Shown here piece by piece: positions 8,396-17,214 of a DNA stretch of 64,000 nt (positions are counted from its first letter, which is position 1; the number at the start of each line of letters is the position of its first letter). A program made the translations under genes and the position numbers. The notes below the pieces were generated by a model. That model did not search any database and was not told where the DNA came from. It saw only the letters and a list, made by a program, of their open reading frames with translations. Source of the stretch: Streptomyces flavotricini (GTDB taxonomy: Bacteria > Actinomycetota > Actinomycetes > Streptomycetales > Streptomycetaceae); contig NZ_JAINUL010000001.1 of NCBI RefSeq assembly GCF_020639365.1, positions 4,453,883 to 4,517,882 on the forward strand. The letters run 5' to 3'.

Positions 8396-9355
8396 TCAGC
8401 CCGTACTGTGGAGCAGGTCCACGCCCAGTCCGGTGGCCGAGTGGAGGACGGCCTTGCCGTCCCTCTCCGTGGTGATGAGCCCCGCCGCGCGCAGCGTGCG
8501 CGTGTGCTCCGACACCGACGGCAGGCTGATGTCCAGGTCCCGGGCCAGTTCGCTGGTGGTCCGCTGCTCGATCAGCAGGTGCAGCACGGCCGCCCGGGTC
8601 CGGCCCAGCAGCGCGTCCAGCGCGCCCTCCGCCCGGTCCGGCTCGACCAGGGGCAGCGGGGTCATCGCCGGGTAGTGCAGGACGTGCGACCCGTCCGGCA
8701 GGCCGGCCAGCAGCGGGCGCCCCGTCCAGAACGCCGAGGGCATCAGCATCAGACCGCCGCCGCCGAGCCGGACCTCGTAGTCCGGCTCGAGGCCCACCTC
8801 GAAGACGGTGTCCGACCAGGCCGCCGCCGGGTGGACGCTCGCCAGGCACGCCTTGATGCCGTGGGCGGCCAGCAGCCGGGTGCGCCAGGCGACGTCCGCC
8901 CTGTAGGACTGCCGGACCCGCGGCCACTGCGGGGCCACGACCGCCTCGTACGCGCAGCGGATCGCGCTGTCCAGCAGGTCCCACGCCTCACGGTCCTGCC
9001 CCCACAGCGCACGCAGCCAGGACGCCGGGCCGGGGGCGCGGGCGGCGGTACGGTGCAGCTGCTCGGCGCTCAGCCGCGCACCCGCGTCCCGTACGGCGGC
9101 GAGTCCCTCCTCCAGGCTCCGCGCGACGGGCTCGACGAACTGCGGGTTGTCGCCGTCCGGCCGCAGCAGATCGAGCAGCGGGCGCGCCCGGTCCGGTAAT
9201 TCCCGGCTGACGCGGCTGCGCCAGCGGCCGAAAACCGCCTGTTCGTCCACGCGCTGCCAGGCGATCAGCGCCATCGACAGCTCCACCAGCGGCAGCGGCT
9301 CGCTCGCGAACGTGACGTTGAGCAGGTCCTCCGCCGTGAAATGCACTCGCAGCAC
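8396..9355 (-). CDS. ArsR-type winged-helix regulator with large N-terminal domain
   Basis: A 319-residue cytosolic regulator of a type abundant in Streptomyces. The first 230 or so residues form a helical domain often annotated DUF5937. The last 85 residues are a winged helix-turn-helix of the ArsR type (RAAVLHLLIEQRTTSELARD, then LDISLPSVSEHTRTLRAAGLI). No metal-binding cysteine cluster is visible, so it is not a classical arsenic sensor. These proteins often sit next to exporters, but none is adjacent. The nearest candidate target is the small secreted protein gene about 100 bases downstream on the same strand. Confidence 0.85.
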   Translation of the reverse strand: MLRVHFTAEDLLNVTFASEPLPLVELSMALIAWQRVDEQAVFGRWRSRVSRELPDRARPLLDLLRPDGDNPQFVEPVARSLEEGLAAVRDAGARLSAEQLHRTAARAPGPASWLRALWGQDREAWDLLDSAIRCAYEAVVAPQWPRVRQSYRADVAWRTRLLAAHGIKACLASVHPAAAWSDTVFEVGLEPDYEVRLGGGGLMLMPSAFWTGRPLLAGLPDGSHVLHYPAMTPLPLVEPDRAEGALDALLGRTRAAVLHLLIEQRTTSELARDLDISLPSVSEHTRTLRAAGLITTERDGKAVLHSATGLGVDLLHSTG

Positions 9356-9380
9356 GTCCGCCCCCCGGCCACGGCCTCCG

Positions 9381-9839
9381 TCAGCCGTACATGCGGCGCA
9401 TCGCGTAGTCGACCATCTGCTCCACGGCCTTCGCGTCGAAGACCATGCGGTGGTCGCCCTCCATGTCGAGGACGAAGCCGTAGCCGGTCGGCAGCAGGTC
9501 GATCACCTCGGCGCCCGTGATCACGAAGTACTTGGACTCCTTGCCGGCGTACCGGCGCAGCTCCTTGAGCGTGGTGAACATGGGGATCACCGGCTGCTGC
9601 GTGTTGTGCAGCGCCAGGAAGCCCGGGGTCTCACCGCGCGGACAGTAGACCTTCGACGTGGCGAAGATCTGCTGGAAGTCCTCGGCGGACAGCGACCCGG
9701 TCGTGAAGGCCCGCACCGCGTCGGCGAGCGACGGCGGCGAGGGCTCGGGGTACAGCGGCTGCTCGCCGTACCCGCCGGCCATCTGCTGCGGGGCGGCGTA
9801 CTGCTGCCCTGCGCTCACGTTCTGGTCGTAGCCGTACAT
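9381..9839 (-). CDS. SseB-like N-terminal domain protein
   Basis: A 152-residue protein with a Tyr/Gln/Gly-rich, probably disordered N-terminal tail (about 1-35) followed by an SseB-type fold: YCPRGETPGFLAL, VIPMFTTLKELRRYAGKESK, then LLPTGYGFVLD. SseB-domain proteins are widespread in actinobacteria and their function is unclear. It is divergent from the acyl-CoA dehydrogenase, sharing a 206-base intergenic region. ATG start at 9839. A related SseB-like N-terminal region may also occur in the DUF1266 protein at 29791-31011. Confidence 0.8.
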   Translation of the reverse strand: MYGYDQNVSAGQQYAAPQQMAGGYGEQPLYPEPSPPSLADAVRAFTTGSLSAEDFQQIFATSKVYCPRGETPGFLALHNTQQPVIPMFTTLKELRRYAGKESKYFVITGAEVIDLLPTGYGFVLDMEGDHRMVFDAKAVEQMVDYAMRRMYG

Positions 9840-9964
9840 AGGGCGAAGCCTACCGAGCGCCCCCGACCCCGTGGACGCGCATTCCCGCCAGGGTCGCGGC
9901 TCGCGGCCGGCCGGTGCGCCGCTTGACCCTGGTCACAGTCGCCCCGTCAGGGGTTGCGTCTTAT

Positions 9965-9976
9965 TACCCACGGGTA
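9965..9976. promoter_or_regulatory. TACCC-N2-GGGTA palindrome upstream of acyl-CoA dehydrogenase
   Basis: A 12-base inverted repeat inside an AT-rich island 70 bases before the acyl-CoA dehydrogenase start. Position and symmetry fit an operator for a fatty-acid-responsive repressor (TetR or FadR type), inferred from location alone. Confidence 0.4.
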
Positions 9977-10045
9977 GCATCATGAACGTTACCGATTGGT
10001 ATGTACGAGGAACCTGTCTTCCCGAGCCTTAACGGAGCCGTCGCC

Positions 10046-11875
10046 ATGGGGCACTACAAGTCGAATCTCCGCGACATCGAGTTCAACCTCTTCGAGGTGC
10101 TCGGCCGCGACAAGCTGTACGGCACCGGCCCGTTCGGTGAGATGGACACCGAGACCGCCAAGAGCGTCCTGTCCGAGATCGCCCGCCTCGCCGAGAACGA
10201 GCTGGCCGACTCCTTCGCGGACGCCGACCGCAACCCGCCGGTCTTCGACCCGGCCACCAACACCGCGCCGGTCCCGGCGTCCTTCAAGAAGAGCTACGAA
10301 GCCTTCATGGACTCCGAGTACTGGCGGCTCGGCCTGCCCGAGGAGATCGGCGGCACCACCTCGCCCCGCTCCCTCATCTGGGCCTACGCGGAGCTGCTGC
10401 TCGGCTCGAACCCGGCCATCTGGATGTACTCCTCCGGCCCGGCGTTCGCCGGCATCCTCTTCGAAGAGGGCAACGAGGCGCAGAAGAAGGTCGCGCAGAT
10501 AGCCGTCGAGAAGCGCTGGGGCTCCACCATGGTCCTCACCGAGCCGGACGCCGGCTCGGACGTGGGCGCCGGCCGCACCAAGGCCGTCCAGCAGGAGGAC
10601 GGCTCCTGGCACATCGAGGGCGTGAAGCGCTTCATCACGTCCGGTGAGCACGACATGGAGGAGAACATCCTCCACTACGTCCTCGCGCGCCCCGAGGGCC
10701 ACGGCCCGGGCACCAAGGGCCTGTCGCTGTTCCTCGTCCCGAAGTTCCACTTCGACTGGGAGACCGGCGAGCTGGGCGAGCGCAACGGCGTCTACGCGAC
10801 GAACGTCGAGCACAAGATGGGCCTCAAGGCCTCCAACACGTGCGAGATGACCTTCGGCGACCAGCACCCCGCCAAGGGCTGGCTGATCGGCGACAAGCAC
10901 GACGGCATCCGCCAGATGTTCATGATCATCGAGTTCGCCCGCATGATGGTCGGCACGAAGGCCATCGCGACGCTCTCGACCGGCTACCTGAACGCCCTGG
11001 AGTACGCCAAGGAGCGCGTGCAGGGTCCGGACCTGGCCAACTTCATGGACAAGACGGCCCCCAAGGTCACCATCACGCACCACCCGGACGTGCGCCGCTC
11101 GCTGATGACGCAGAAGGCGTACGCCGAGGGCATGCGCGCCCTGGTGCTGTACACCGCCTCCGTCCAGGACGCGATCCAGGTCAAGCAGGCCGCGGGCGAG
11201 GACGCCTCCGCCGAGATTGGCCTGAACGACCTGCTCCTGCCGATCGTGAAGGGCTACGGCTCGGAGCGCTCGTACGAGCAGCTCGCGCAGTCGCTGCAGA
11301 CCTTCGGCGGCTCCGGTTACCTGCAGGAATACCCGATCGAGCAGTACATCCGCGACGCCAAGATCGACACCCTCTACGAGGGCACCACGGCGATCCAGGG
11401 CCAGGACTTCTTCTTCCGGAAGATCGTCCGCGACCAGGGCGCCTCGCTGAACGTCCTCTCCGAGACGATCAAGAAGTTCCTGGCCGAGGCCGTCGGCGGC
11501 GAGGAGCTGGCCGGTGCCCGCGACGCGCTCGCCAAGGCGGCCGTGGACCTGGAGGGCATCGTCGGCCAGATGATCGTCGACCTCACCGCCACCGGCGAGG
11601 ACGTCAAGAACATCTACAAGGTCGGCCAGAACACCACCCGCCTGCTGATGGCGTCCGGTGACGTCGTCGTCGGCTACCTGCTGCTCAAGGGCGCGGCCGT
11701 GGCCGCCGAGAAGCTGGCCGCCGGCGCCCCCGCGAAGGACGTCGCCTTCTACACCGGCAAGATCGCGGCGGCGAAGTTCTTCGCCTCGCAGGTGCTGCCG
11801 AACGTCTCGGTCGCCCGCGCGCTGGCCGAGGCCGTCGACAACTCCCTGATGGAGCTCGACGAGGCCGCGTTCTAG
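10046..11875 (+). CDS. Acyl-CoA dehydrogenase, FadE5-like
   Basis: A 609-residue flavoenzyme catalysing the first alpha,beta-dehydrogenation of acyl-CoA in beta-oxidation. It is longer than classical ACADs (about 380) and resembles the FadE5 class of Mycobacterium (about 610), with an extra N-terminal segment and a C-terminal helical extension. Visible motifs are WGSTMVLTEPDAGSDVGAGR (FAD/substrate loop), GLKASNTCEMTFGD, LQTFGGSGYLQEYPIEQYIR and TLYEGTTAIQGQDFF with the likely catalytic Glu in YEGT. The start is ATG at 10046, where the conserved sequence MGHYKSNLRDIEF begins; the longer frame from 10001 lacks family similarity. A strong hairpin follows the stop. It is monocistronic. Confidence 0.94.
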   Translation: MGHYKSNLRDIEFNLFEVLGRDKLYGTGPFGEMDTETAKSVLSEIARLAENELADSFADADRNPPVFDPATNTAPVPASFKKSYEAFMDSEYWRLGLPEEIGGTTSPRSLIWAYAELLLGSNPAIWMYSSGPAFAGILFEEGNEAQKKVAQIAVEKRWGSTMVLTEPDAGSDVGAGRTKAVQQEDGSWHIEGVKRFITSGEHDMEENILHYVLARPEGHGPGTKGLSLFLVPKFHFDWETGELGERNGVYATNVEHKMGLKASNTCEMTFGDQHPAKGWLIGDKHDGIRQMFMIIEFARMMVGTKAIATLSTGYLNALEYAKERVQGPDLANFMDKTAPKVTITHHPDVRRSLMTQKAYAEGMRALVLYTASVQDAIQVKQAAGEDASAEIGLNDLLLPIVKGYGSERSYEQLAQSLQTFGGSGYLQEYPIEQYIRDAKIDTLYEGTTAIQGQDFFFRKIVRDQGASLNVLSETIKKFLAEAVGGEELAGARDALAKAAVDLEGIVGQMIVDLTATGEDVKNIYKVGQNTTRLLMASGDVVVGYLLLKGAAVAAEKLAAGAPAKDVAFYTGKIAAAKFFASQVLPNVSVARALAEAVDNSLMELDEAAF

Positions 11876-11891
11876 CCTCCACCGTCATCCA

Positions 11892-11930
11892 GCCGCGGGC
11901 CGGGCCCTCCCAGAGGGCCCGGCCCGCGGC
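11892..11930. terminator. Hairpin after acyl-CoA dehydrogenase
   Basis: A perfect 17-bp GC-rich stem (11892-11908 with 11914-11930) closes a 5-base loop 16 bases after the stop codon. Confidence 0.85.
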
Positions 11931-11969
11931 ATTCACAGGTTGTCGGTGGTTCGTGGCACGCTCGTAGAC

Positions 11970-12719
11970 ATGAGCCCGGCAGAGCAGCACAACCACAGCA
12001 GGGGGTACTCCGTCCCGACCGGGCGGCCGTACGCCCTCAAGGAGCTGCAGGCCGCCCTGGGCAGCCTCGGCGACCATCTGCGGGAGCTGTACGACGGCGC
12101 CCACCCCGCCGAGTACGAGGCCGTCGCCGACGCCCTCTACACCGCCTTCCAGACCGCGGCCGGGCTGGCACCCGCCAAGAGCTACACCGGCTGCTCCGAG
12201 CACCCCAACGGGGCCCTGGACCCCGAAGCGCCCGACGGCTGGGGCCGCTGCCTGATCTGCAACGACCGGCGCCGGCTCGGGCTCCGCTCCCAGGGGGTGC
12301 GCGGCGCCCGCCCGGCGTCCGCCGCCCCGCCCGCGGGGGAGCAGCGCCGGCTGGGCTATCCCGTACCGGATCCTCCGTACACGCTGCAGTCCCTGCGCGA
12401 CCACCTCCGCACGGTCGAGGACCGCCGCTTCCACCTGGGCTTTTCCTCCCCCGCCGAGGAGTTTGTCCGGATAGCGGACGATCTCCATCGGGCATTCATC
12501 GTGGCCCGCGAGCTGTCCAGGCCCCGCAACGCCTCCGGCTGCTCCGAGCACCCCGGCGCGCCCATCGACCCGGACGCGCCGCCCGGTGAGGCCTGTATCT
12601 TCTGCGCCGGACGCAAGAGACGCGCGCAGCGCTCCGCGACAACCCCGGAGATGCTCCCGCGCATCCGCCGGGGCGAGCGCAGACAGCTGCAGCGCAGATT
12701 CGAGCGCCCGCCGGGCTGA
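11970..12719 (+). CDS. Conserved hypothetical protein with duplicated Cys/His motif
   Basis: A 249-residue protein that I do not recognise by function. It consists of two similar halves of about 85-90 residues. Each has a helical part (YALKELQAALGSLGDHLREL and YTLQSLRDHLRTVEDRRFHL) followed by a Cys/His signature: GCSEHPNGALDPEAPDGWGR then CLIC in the first, and GCSEHPGAPIDPDAPPGEAC then IFC in the second. Spacing of Cys, His, Cys and Cys suggests a small zinc site in each half. Basic stretches follow both sites (NDRRR, GRKRR), so nucleic acid binding is possible. ATG at 11970; the Shine-Dalgarno sequence is weak. No partner genes are apparent. Confidence 0.75.
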   Translation: MSPAEQHNHSRGYSVPTGRPYALKELQAALGSLGDHLRELYDGAHPAEYEAVADALYTAFQTAAGLAPAKSYTGCSEHPNGALDPEAPDGWGRCLICNDRRRLGLRSQGVRGARPASAAPPAGEQRRLGYPVPDPPYTLQSLRDHLRTVEDRRFHLGFSSPAEEFVRIADDLHRAFIVARELSRPRNASGCSEHPGAPIDPDAPPGEACIFCAGRKRRAQRSATTPEMLPRIRRGERRQLQRRFERPPG

Positions 12720-12820
12720 CAGGCCGCCGGGAAGTGGACCACACGGCCCGCGGTCCCGGCGCTTCGGCTATCCGCCGCAGTCCGACCATGGCGAACACGA
12801 CCGTCGTTAAGGTGAACCAC

Positions 12821-14113
12821 ATGAGCTCTCCCGCCCGCTTCGACCGCGGCCACACCGACGATCTGATGACCTTTTTGACGGCCAGTCCGTCGCCGTACCA
12901 CGCCGTGGCCAATGCGGCCGAGCGGCTGGAAAAGGCAGGTTTCAGGCAGTTGTCGGAAACGGACGCCTGGGACTCGGGCAGCGGAGGCCGGTTCGTCCTG
13001 CGCGGCGGCGCGCTCATCGCCTGGTTCGTCCCGGAGGGCGCGACCCCGCACATGCCGTTCCGGATCGTCGGCGCGCACACCGACTCCCCCAACCTCCGCG
13101 TCAAGCCGATTCCTGACACGGGCTCACAGGGCTGGCGGCAGATCGCGGTCGAGATCTACGGCGGAACCCTGCTCAACACCTGGCTGGACCGGGACCTGGG
13201 CCTGGCGGGCCGGCTGACCCTGCGCGACGGCAGCGAGCGGCTGGTGAACGTGGACCGCGCACTGCTGCGCGTCCCGCAACTGGCCGTGCACCTGGACCGG
13301 TCGGTCAACAGCGAAGGGCTCAAGCTCGACAAGCAGCGTCACATGCAGCCGATCTGGGGCCTGGGCGAGGCGCACGAGGGCGACCTCATCGCCTTCCTGG
13401 AGGAGGAAGAGGGCCTGCCGCAGGGCTCGGTGGCGGGCTGGGACCTGATGGTCCACTCGATCGAGCCGCCGTCGTACCTGGGGCGCGACCGCGAGCTCGT
13501 GGCCGGCCCGCGCATGGACAACCTGGTCTCGGTGCACGCGGGCGTCGCGGCGCTGGCCGCCGCCTCGACCGCCGAGAAGCTGGACCACATCCCGGTGCTC
13601 GCCGCGTTCGACCACGAGGAGAACGGCTCGCAGTCGGACACGGGCGCGGACGGCCCGCTCCTGGGGAACGTGCTGGAACGTTCCGTCTTCGCACGTGGGG
13701 GCACGTACGAAGACCGCGCGCGGGCCTTCGCGGGCACCATCTGCCTTTCCTCGGACACCGGCCACGCCGTGCACCCCAACTACGCGGAACGGCACGACCC
13801 CTCGCACCACCCGCGCGCCAACGGCGGCCCGATCCTGAAGGTCAACGTCAACCAGCGGTACGCGACGGACGGCACCGGACGCGCGGTGTTCGCGGCGGCG
13901 TGCGAGCGGGCCGGCGTGCCGTGGCAGACGTTCGTCTCGAACAACTCGATGCCGTGCGGGACGACGATCGGCCCGATCACGGCCGCCCGGCACGGGATCC
14001 AGACGGTGGACATCGGCATCGCGATCCTGTCGATGCACAGCGCCCGCGAACTGTGCGGTGCGGACGACCCGTACCTGCTCGCGAACGCGCTGGCGGCGTT
14101 CCTGGAGGACTGA
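12821..14113 (+). CDS. M18 family aminopeptidase
   Basis: A 430-residue dizinc metallopeptidase of the aspartyl aminopeptidase family, acting in the cytoplasm on N-terminal acidic residues of peptides. Metal-binding and catalytic signatures are intact: RIVGAHTDSPNLRVKP (His and Asp), GPRMDNLVSVHAG (bridging Asp), AFDHEENGSQSDTGADG (general-base Glu and metal Glu), and a C-terminal SMHSARELCG (His). The inserted dodecamerisation segment typical of M18 is present. I chose the ATG at 12821, preceded by AAGGTGA; another ATG at 12788 would add 11 residues. A weak hairpin follows the gene. Confidence 0.93.
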   Translation: MSSPARFDRGHTDDLMTFLTASPSPYHAVANAAERLEKAGFRQLSETDAWDSGSGGRFVLRGGALIAWFVPEGATPHMPFRIVGAHTDSPNLRVKPIPDTGSQGWRQIAVEIYGGTLLNTWLDRDLGLAGRLTLRDGSERLVNVDRALLRVPQLAVHLDRSVNSEGLKLDKQRHMQPIWGLGEAHEGDLIAFLEEEEGLPQGSVAGWDLMVHSIEPPSYLGRDRELVAGPRMDNLVSVHAGVAALAAASTAEKLDHIPVLAAFDHEENGSQSDTGADGPLLGNVLERSVFARGGTYEDRARAFAGTICLSSDTGHAVHPNYAERHDPSHHPRANGGPILKVNVNQRYATDGTGRAVFAAACERAGVPWQTFVSNNSMPCGTTIGPITAARHGIQTVDIGIAILSMHSARELCGADDPYLLANALAAFLED

Positions 14114-14129
14114 CGCCGCGGCGGCGCCG

Positions 14130-14166
14130 CCTGCCGGATCCGGGCGGGCGGCGCGGCTCCGGCAGG
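14130..14166. terminator. Weak hairpin after the M18 aminopeptidase
   Basis: Arms of 9 bases (14130-14138 and 14158-14166) enclose a 19-base loop 17 bases after the stop. The loop is long, so this is a tentative terminator. Confidence 0.4.
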
Positions 14167-14283
14167 CACGGGCTTGGGCCGGGCGGGTCGATCTCGGACG
14201 GCGACGCGGTGCGATGAACGTATGGTGACACTCCGTCATGTTGTGCTGGAGTTCCGCCCTTCCCGGCCGACGAGGAGAGTCCC

Positions 14284-15315
14284 GTGCTCCGCCTGTTCCG
14301 CCTGTTCCGCCTCCTCCCCGTGCCGCGCGTCGCGGGCGCCGTGGCCATCGCCCTCGCCCTGCTCGTGGCCGCCCCCGCGGCCGCCACCGCGAAGCCGCCG
14401 GAGTCCGCGGACGCCTCGCTCTCCCTCACGGACCCGCGGATCGTCGCGCACTTCGACTTCGAGGCCGGCCAGACACCGGAGAACATCGCGCTGGAGCCGG
14501 ACGGCTCCGCCGATCTGACCCTGGCCCTCGCCCGCCAGGTGGTCCGGGTGGACCCGCACGGCGGGAAACAGGTCCTCGCGACCCTGCCCGACGTCGCGGA
14601 CCCGCAGACGCCGCTGCTCGGCGTCGCCGTCGTGAGCGGGATCGTCCGCACCCACGACGGGACGCTCTACGTCGGCTACAACACGGGAACGGCCGAGACC
14701 GGCATCTACCGGATCACCCCCGACCACGAGGTCACCAAGCTCGTCGGCATGCCCCCGAAGGGCTTCGTGAACGGCCTCGCCCTCGACGAGCACCACGGGC
14801 TCATCTACGCCGCGGACTCCGTCCTCGGCACCGTGTGGCGCATCTCCCTGGACGACGAGCCCCAGGTGACGGCCTGGGCCACCGGCGCGGCGCTGGAGCC
14901 GACCACCTTCATCGGCGCGAACGGCATCAAGGTACGGGGTCACGCGGTCTGGGTGTCGAACTACGACCGGGCCACGCTGCTGCGGATCCCGATCGACGAG
15001 GACGGGTCCGCGGGGAAGACCGGGACGCACGCCACCGGGCTGACGGGGATCGACGACTTCGCGTTCGCCGGGCGCGGCGAGACGGTGCTCGCCGCGCTGA
15101 ACACCACCGCGAGCGGACTCGCCCTGGTCCGGCCCGACGGCACCCACACCGTCGTGCTGACCGGGAAGGACGGGTTGTCCGGGCCGACCTCCGTGGCGGT
15201 CCGCCACCACAAGGTCTACGTCACCAGCGGCGCCTTCCTCAACGGAATCGACCCGAACCTGCTCGTCGCCGACGCGGGGAAGGGCGCCCGGGCCGCACGG
15301 CGCCCTTCCCCGTAG
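14284..15315 (+). CDS. Secreted SMP-30/NHL-type beta-propeller protein
   Basis: A 343-residue exported protein. The N-terminus is a long signal peptide (VLRLFRLFRLLPVPR, then hydrophobic VAGAVAIALALLVAAPAAATA with cleavage near ATA-K). The mature region has repeated propeller strands: GTLYVGYNTGTAETGIYRIT, GLIYAADSVLGTVWRISLDD and HAVWVSNYDRATLLRIPIDE. This is like SMP-30/gluconolactonase or NHL proteins; a clear catalytic metal triad was not identified. GTG start at 14284 with GAGGAG at 14272-14277. A hairpin overlaps the 3' end of the gene. Confidence 0.82.
   Translation: MLRLFRLFRLLPVPRVAGAVAIALALLVAAPAAATAKPPESADASLSLTDPRIVAHFDFEAGQTPENIALEPDGSADLTLALARQVVRVDPHGGKQVLATLPDVADPQTPLLGVAVVSGIVRTHDGTLYVGYNTGTAETGIYRITPDHEVTKLVGMPPKGFVNGLALDEHHGLIYAADSVLGTVWRISLDDEPQVTAWATGAALEPTTFIGANGIKVRGHAVWVSNYDRATLLRIPIDEDGSAGKTGTHATGLTGIDDFAFAGRGETVLAALNTTASGLALVRPDGTHTVVLTGKDGLSGPTSVAVRHHKVYVTSGAFLNGIDPNLLVADAGKGARAARRPSP
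15275..15312. terminator. Hairpin overlapping the end of the secreted propeller gene
   Basis: A perfect 14-bp stem (15275-15288 with 15299-15312) with a 10-base loop ends immediately before the TAG stop at 15313. The convergent neighbour stops at 15329, so one hairpin may serve both genes. Confidence 0.65.
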
Positions 15316-15328
15316 TGGCTGTCCGGCC

Positions 15329-17167
15329 CTAGGCGTCCATCCCGGCGAGCACGAGCGGGAGCCGGGTGGCGCCGTCGGCCGTGACGGTCACCGGCACGCC
15401 CCAGTCCTGCTGGTGCACGTGGCAGGCCGGGTACTCGTTCGCCGGGTCGTCGTCGCACGAGGCCGCCATCGCCGAGACGTGCAGCACGCCCTCGGTGACC
15501 TCCGGGTTCAGGGCCAGCTCCCGGAAGAGGTCCGTCCCGGTCCCCTCGCCGCCCACCAGCAGTTCCGGCGGTGTCGAGGACACCAGCAGCCGTGTCGACG
15601 GTCCGTAGCGGGTGTCGAGCTTCTGGCCGGTCGGCGCCTGGAAGACCACGTCGAGCCGGAGCGTGCCCGGGGCGACCTCGGTGGCGGCCCGCTGCGTGCG
15701 GTGCGCGACCGCGTCGACCCGTACGGCCTCCTCCGGGAGGCGCAGCCGGGTCAGCCGGTGCCGGGCGGACTCGACGACCACGATGTCCTCGCCGACGAGC
15801 ACCGCGTCACTGGGCTCCCGAAGGTCGGTGGCCAGTGTGGAGACCTGGCCGGTCGCCGGGTCGAATCGGCGCAGGGCGTGGTTGTACGTGTCGCACACCG
15901 CGACGGAGCCGTCGGGCAGCGCGGTCACCCCGAGCGGGTGCTGGAGCAGGGCCTGGGCGGCGTCGCCGTCCCGGTGGCCGAAGTCGAACAGGCCGGTCCC
16001 GACGGCGGTCCGTACGGCGTACCCGTCGCCGCCCTCGCCCTCGGGTTCCACGTACCGCAGGGCGCTGTTCTCGGAGTCGGCGATCCACAGCCGGTCCCCG
16101 GCGGCCGCGAGCCCGGAGGGCTGGGCGAGCCAGGCCTCCGGCGCGGGCCCGTCGTGCAGGCCCTCGCTGGTCGTGCCTGCGGAGACGGCGACCGTCCCGG
16201 TCTCCGGGTCCCAGGTCCACAGCTGGTGCACGCCCGCCATGGCGATCCACACCTTGCCCTGCCACCAGGCGACGTCCCACGGCGAGGACAGGTCCACCTC
16301 CAGGGCCGGGCCGGAGGTCGGGGAGCCCTGCCACCACTGGCGGCCGGTCCCGGCGACGGTCTCGACGGCGCCCGTCGCGGGGTCGAAGCGGCGCAGCGCG
16401 TGATTGACGGTGTCGGCGACCACGACCGAACCGTCGGGGAGCAGGGCCAGGCCCTGGGGCTCGCTGAAGGCGTCCGGTCCGAAGCCGCGCTCGCCGCTGC
16501 CGATGCGGCGTACGACGCTTTCGCCGTCGGGGCCCAGCTCCACGAGCTGGTGGCGCGTCGAGTCCGACACGAGGAGGTTCCCGCTCGGCAGCAGCAGCGC
16601 CTTGCCGGGGAAGCGGAGGTCGGTCGCCACCGGCTCGGGCGCCACGTAGGGCCCGTCCCCGCGGCGCAGCGTGCCCTTGGCCTCGTGCTCGGCCTCGAGC
16701 TCGTCCACGAGGCGGGCGATGGCGTGTGCGTGCCCCTCGCCTGCGTGCTGGGCGACGATGTACCCCTCGGGGTCGATGACGACGAGCGTCGGCCAGGCCC
16801 GTACGGCGTACTGCTTCCAGGTCGCCAGCTCGGGGTCGTCGAGGACGGGGTGGTGCACCTCGTACCGCTCGACCGCGTCGACGACGGCCGCGTGCTCCGC
16901 CTCGTGCACGAACTTCGGCGAGTGGACGCCGATGATCACGACGGTGTCGCGGTGCTTCTCCTCCAGCTCGCGCAGCTCGTCCAGGACGTGCAGGCAGTTG
17001 ATGCAGCAGAAGGTCCAGAAGTCGAGGATCACGATCCGGCCGCGCAGTGCGGCGAGGGTCAGGTCCTTCCCGCCCGTGTTCAGCCAGCCCCCCTTCCCGA
17101 CCAGCTCGGGAGCACGGAGACGGGCACGGCGGGGCGCGGGGGTGTGCGCCGGGGCGGCATCGTTCAT
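15329..17167 (-). CDS. Thioredoxin-like protein with NHL repeats (NHLRC2-like)
   Basis: A 612-residue protein with an N-terminal thioredoxin-like domain (about 20-165) containing the redox motif FWTFCCINCLHV (Cys55 and Cys58). NHL-type propeller repeats follow (about 180-490; for example EPQGLALLPDGSVVVADTVN and PLGVTALPDGSVAVCDTYNH), then a C-terminal beta-rich domain. This architecture matches the NHLRC2 family conserved from bacteria to animals. No signal peptide is visible, implying a cytoplasmic redox role. ATG at 17167; the Shine-Dalgarno sequence is poor. Confidence 0.92.
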   Translation of the reverse strand: MNDAAPAHTPAPRRARLRAPELVGKGGWLNTGGKDLTLAALRGRIVILDFWTFCCINCLHVLDELRELEEKHRDTVVIIGVHSPKFVHEAEHAAVVDAVERYEVHHPVLDDPELATWKQYAVRAWPTLVVIDPEGYIVAQHAGEGHAHAIARLVDELEAEHEAKGTLRRGDGPYVAPEPVATDLRFPGKALLLPSGNLLVSDSTRHQLVELGPDGESVVRRIGSGERGFGPDAFSEPQGLALLPDGSVVVADTVNHALRRFDPATGAVETVAGTGRQWWQGSPTSGPALEVDLSSPWDVAWWQGKVWIAMAGVHQLWTWDPETGTVAVSAGTTSEGLHDGPAPEAWLAQPSGLAAAGDRLWIADSENSALRYVEPEGEGGDGYAVRTAVGTGLFDFGHRDGDAAQALLQHPLGVTALPDGSVAVCDTYNHALRRFDPATGQVSTLATDLREPSDAVLVGEDIVVVESARHRLTRLRLPEEAVRVDAVAHRTQRAATEVAPGTLRLDVVFQAPTGQKLDTRYGPSTRLLVSSTPPELLVGGEGTGTDLFRELALNPEVTEGVLHVSAMAASCDDDPANEYPACHVHQQDWGVPVTVTADGATRLPLVLAGMDA

Positions 17168-17214
17168 GCTTCAAGCTTGCCATCCACGCGGGAACACCCC
17201 CCTCACGGGTGCCG

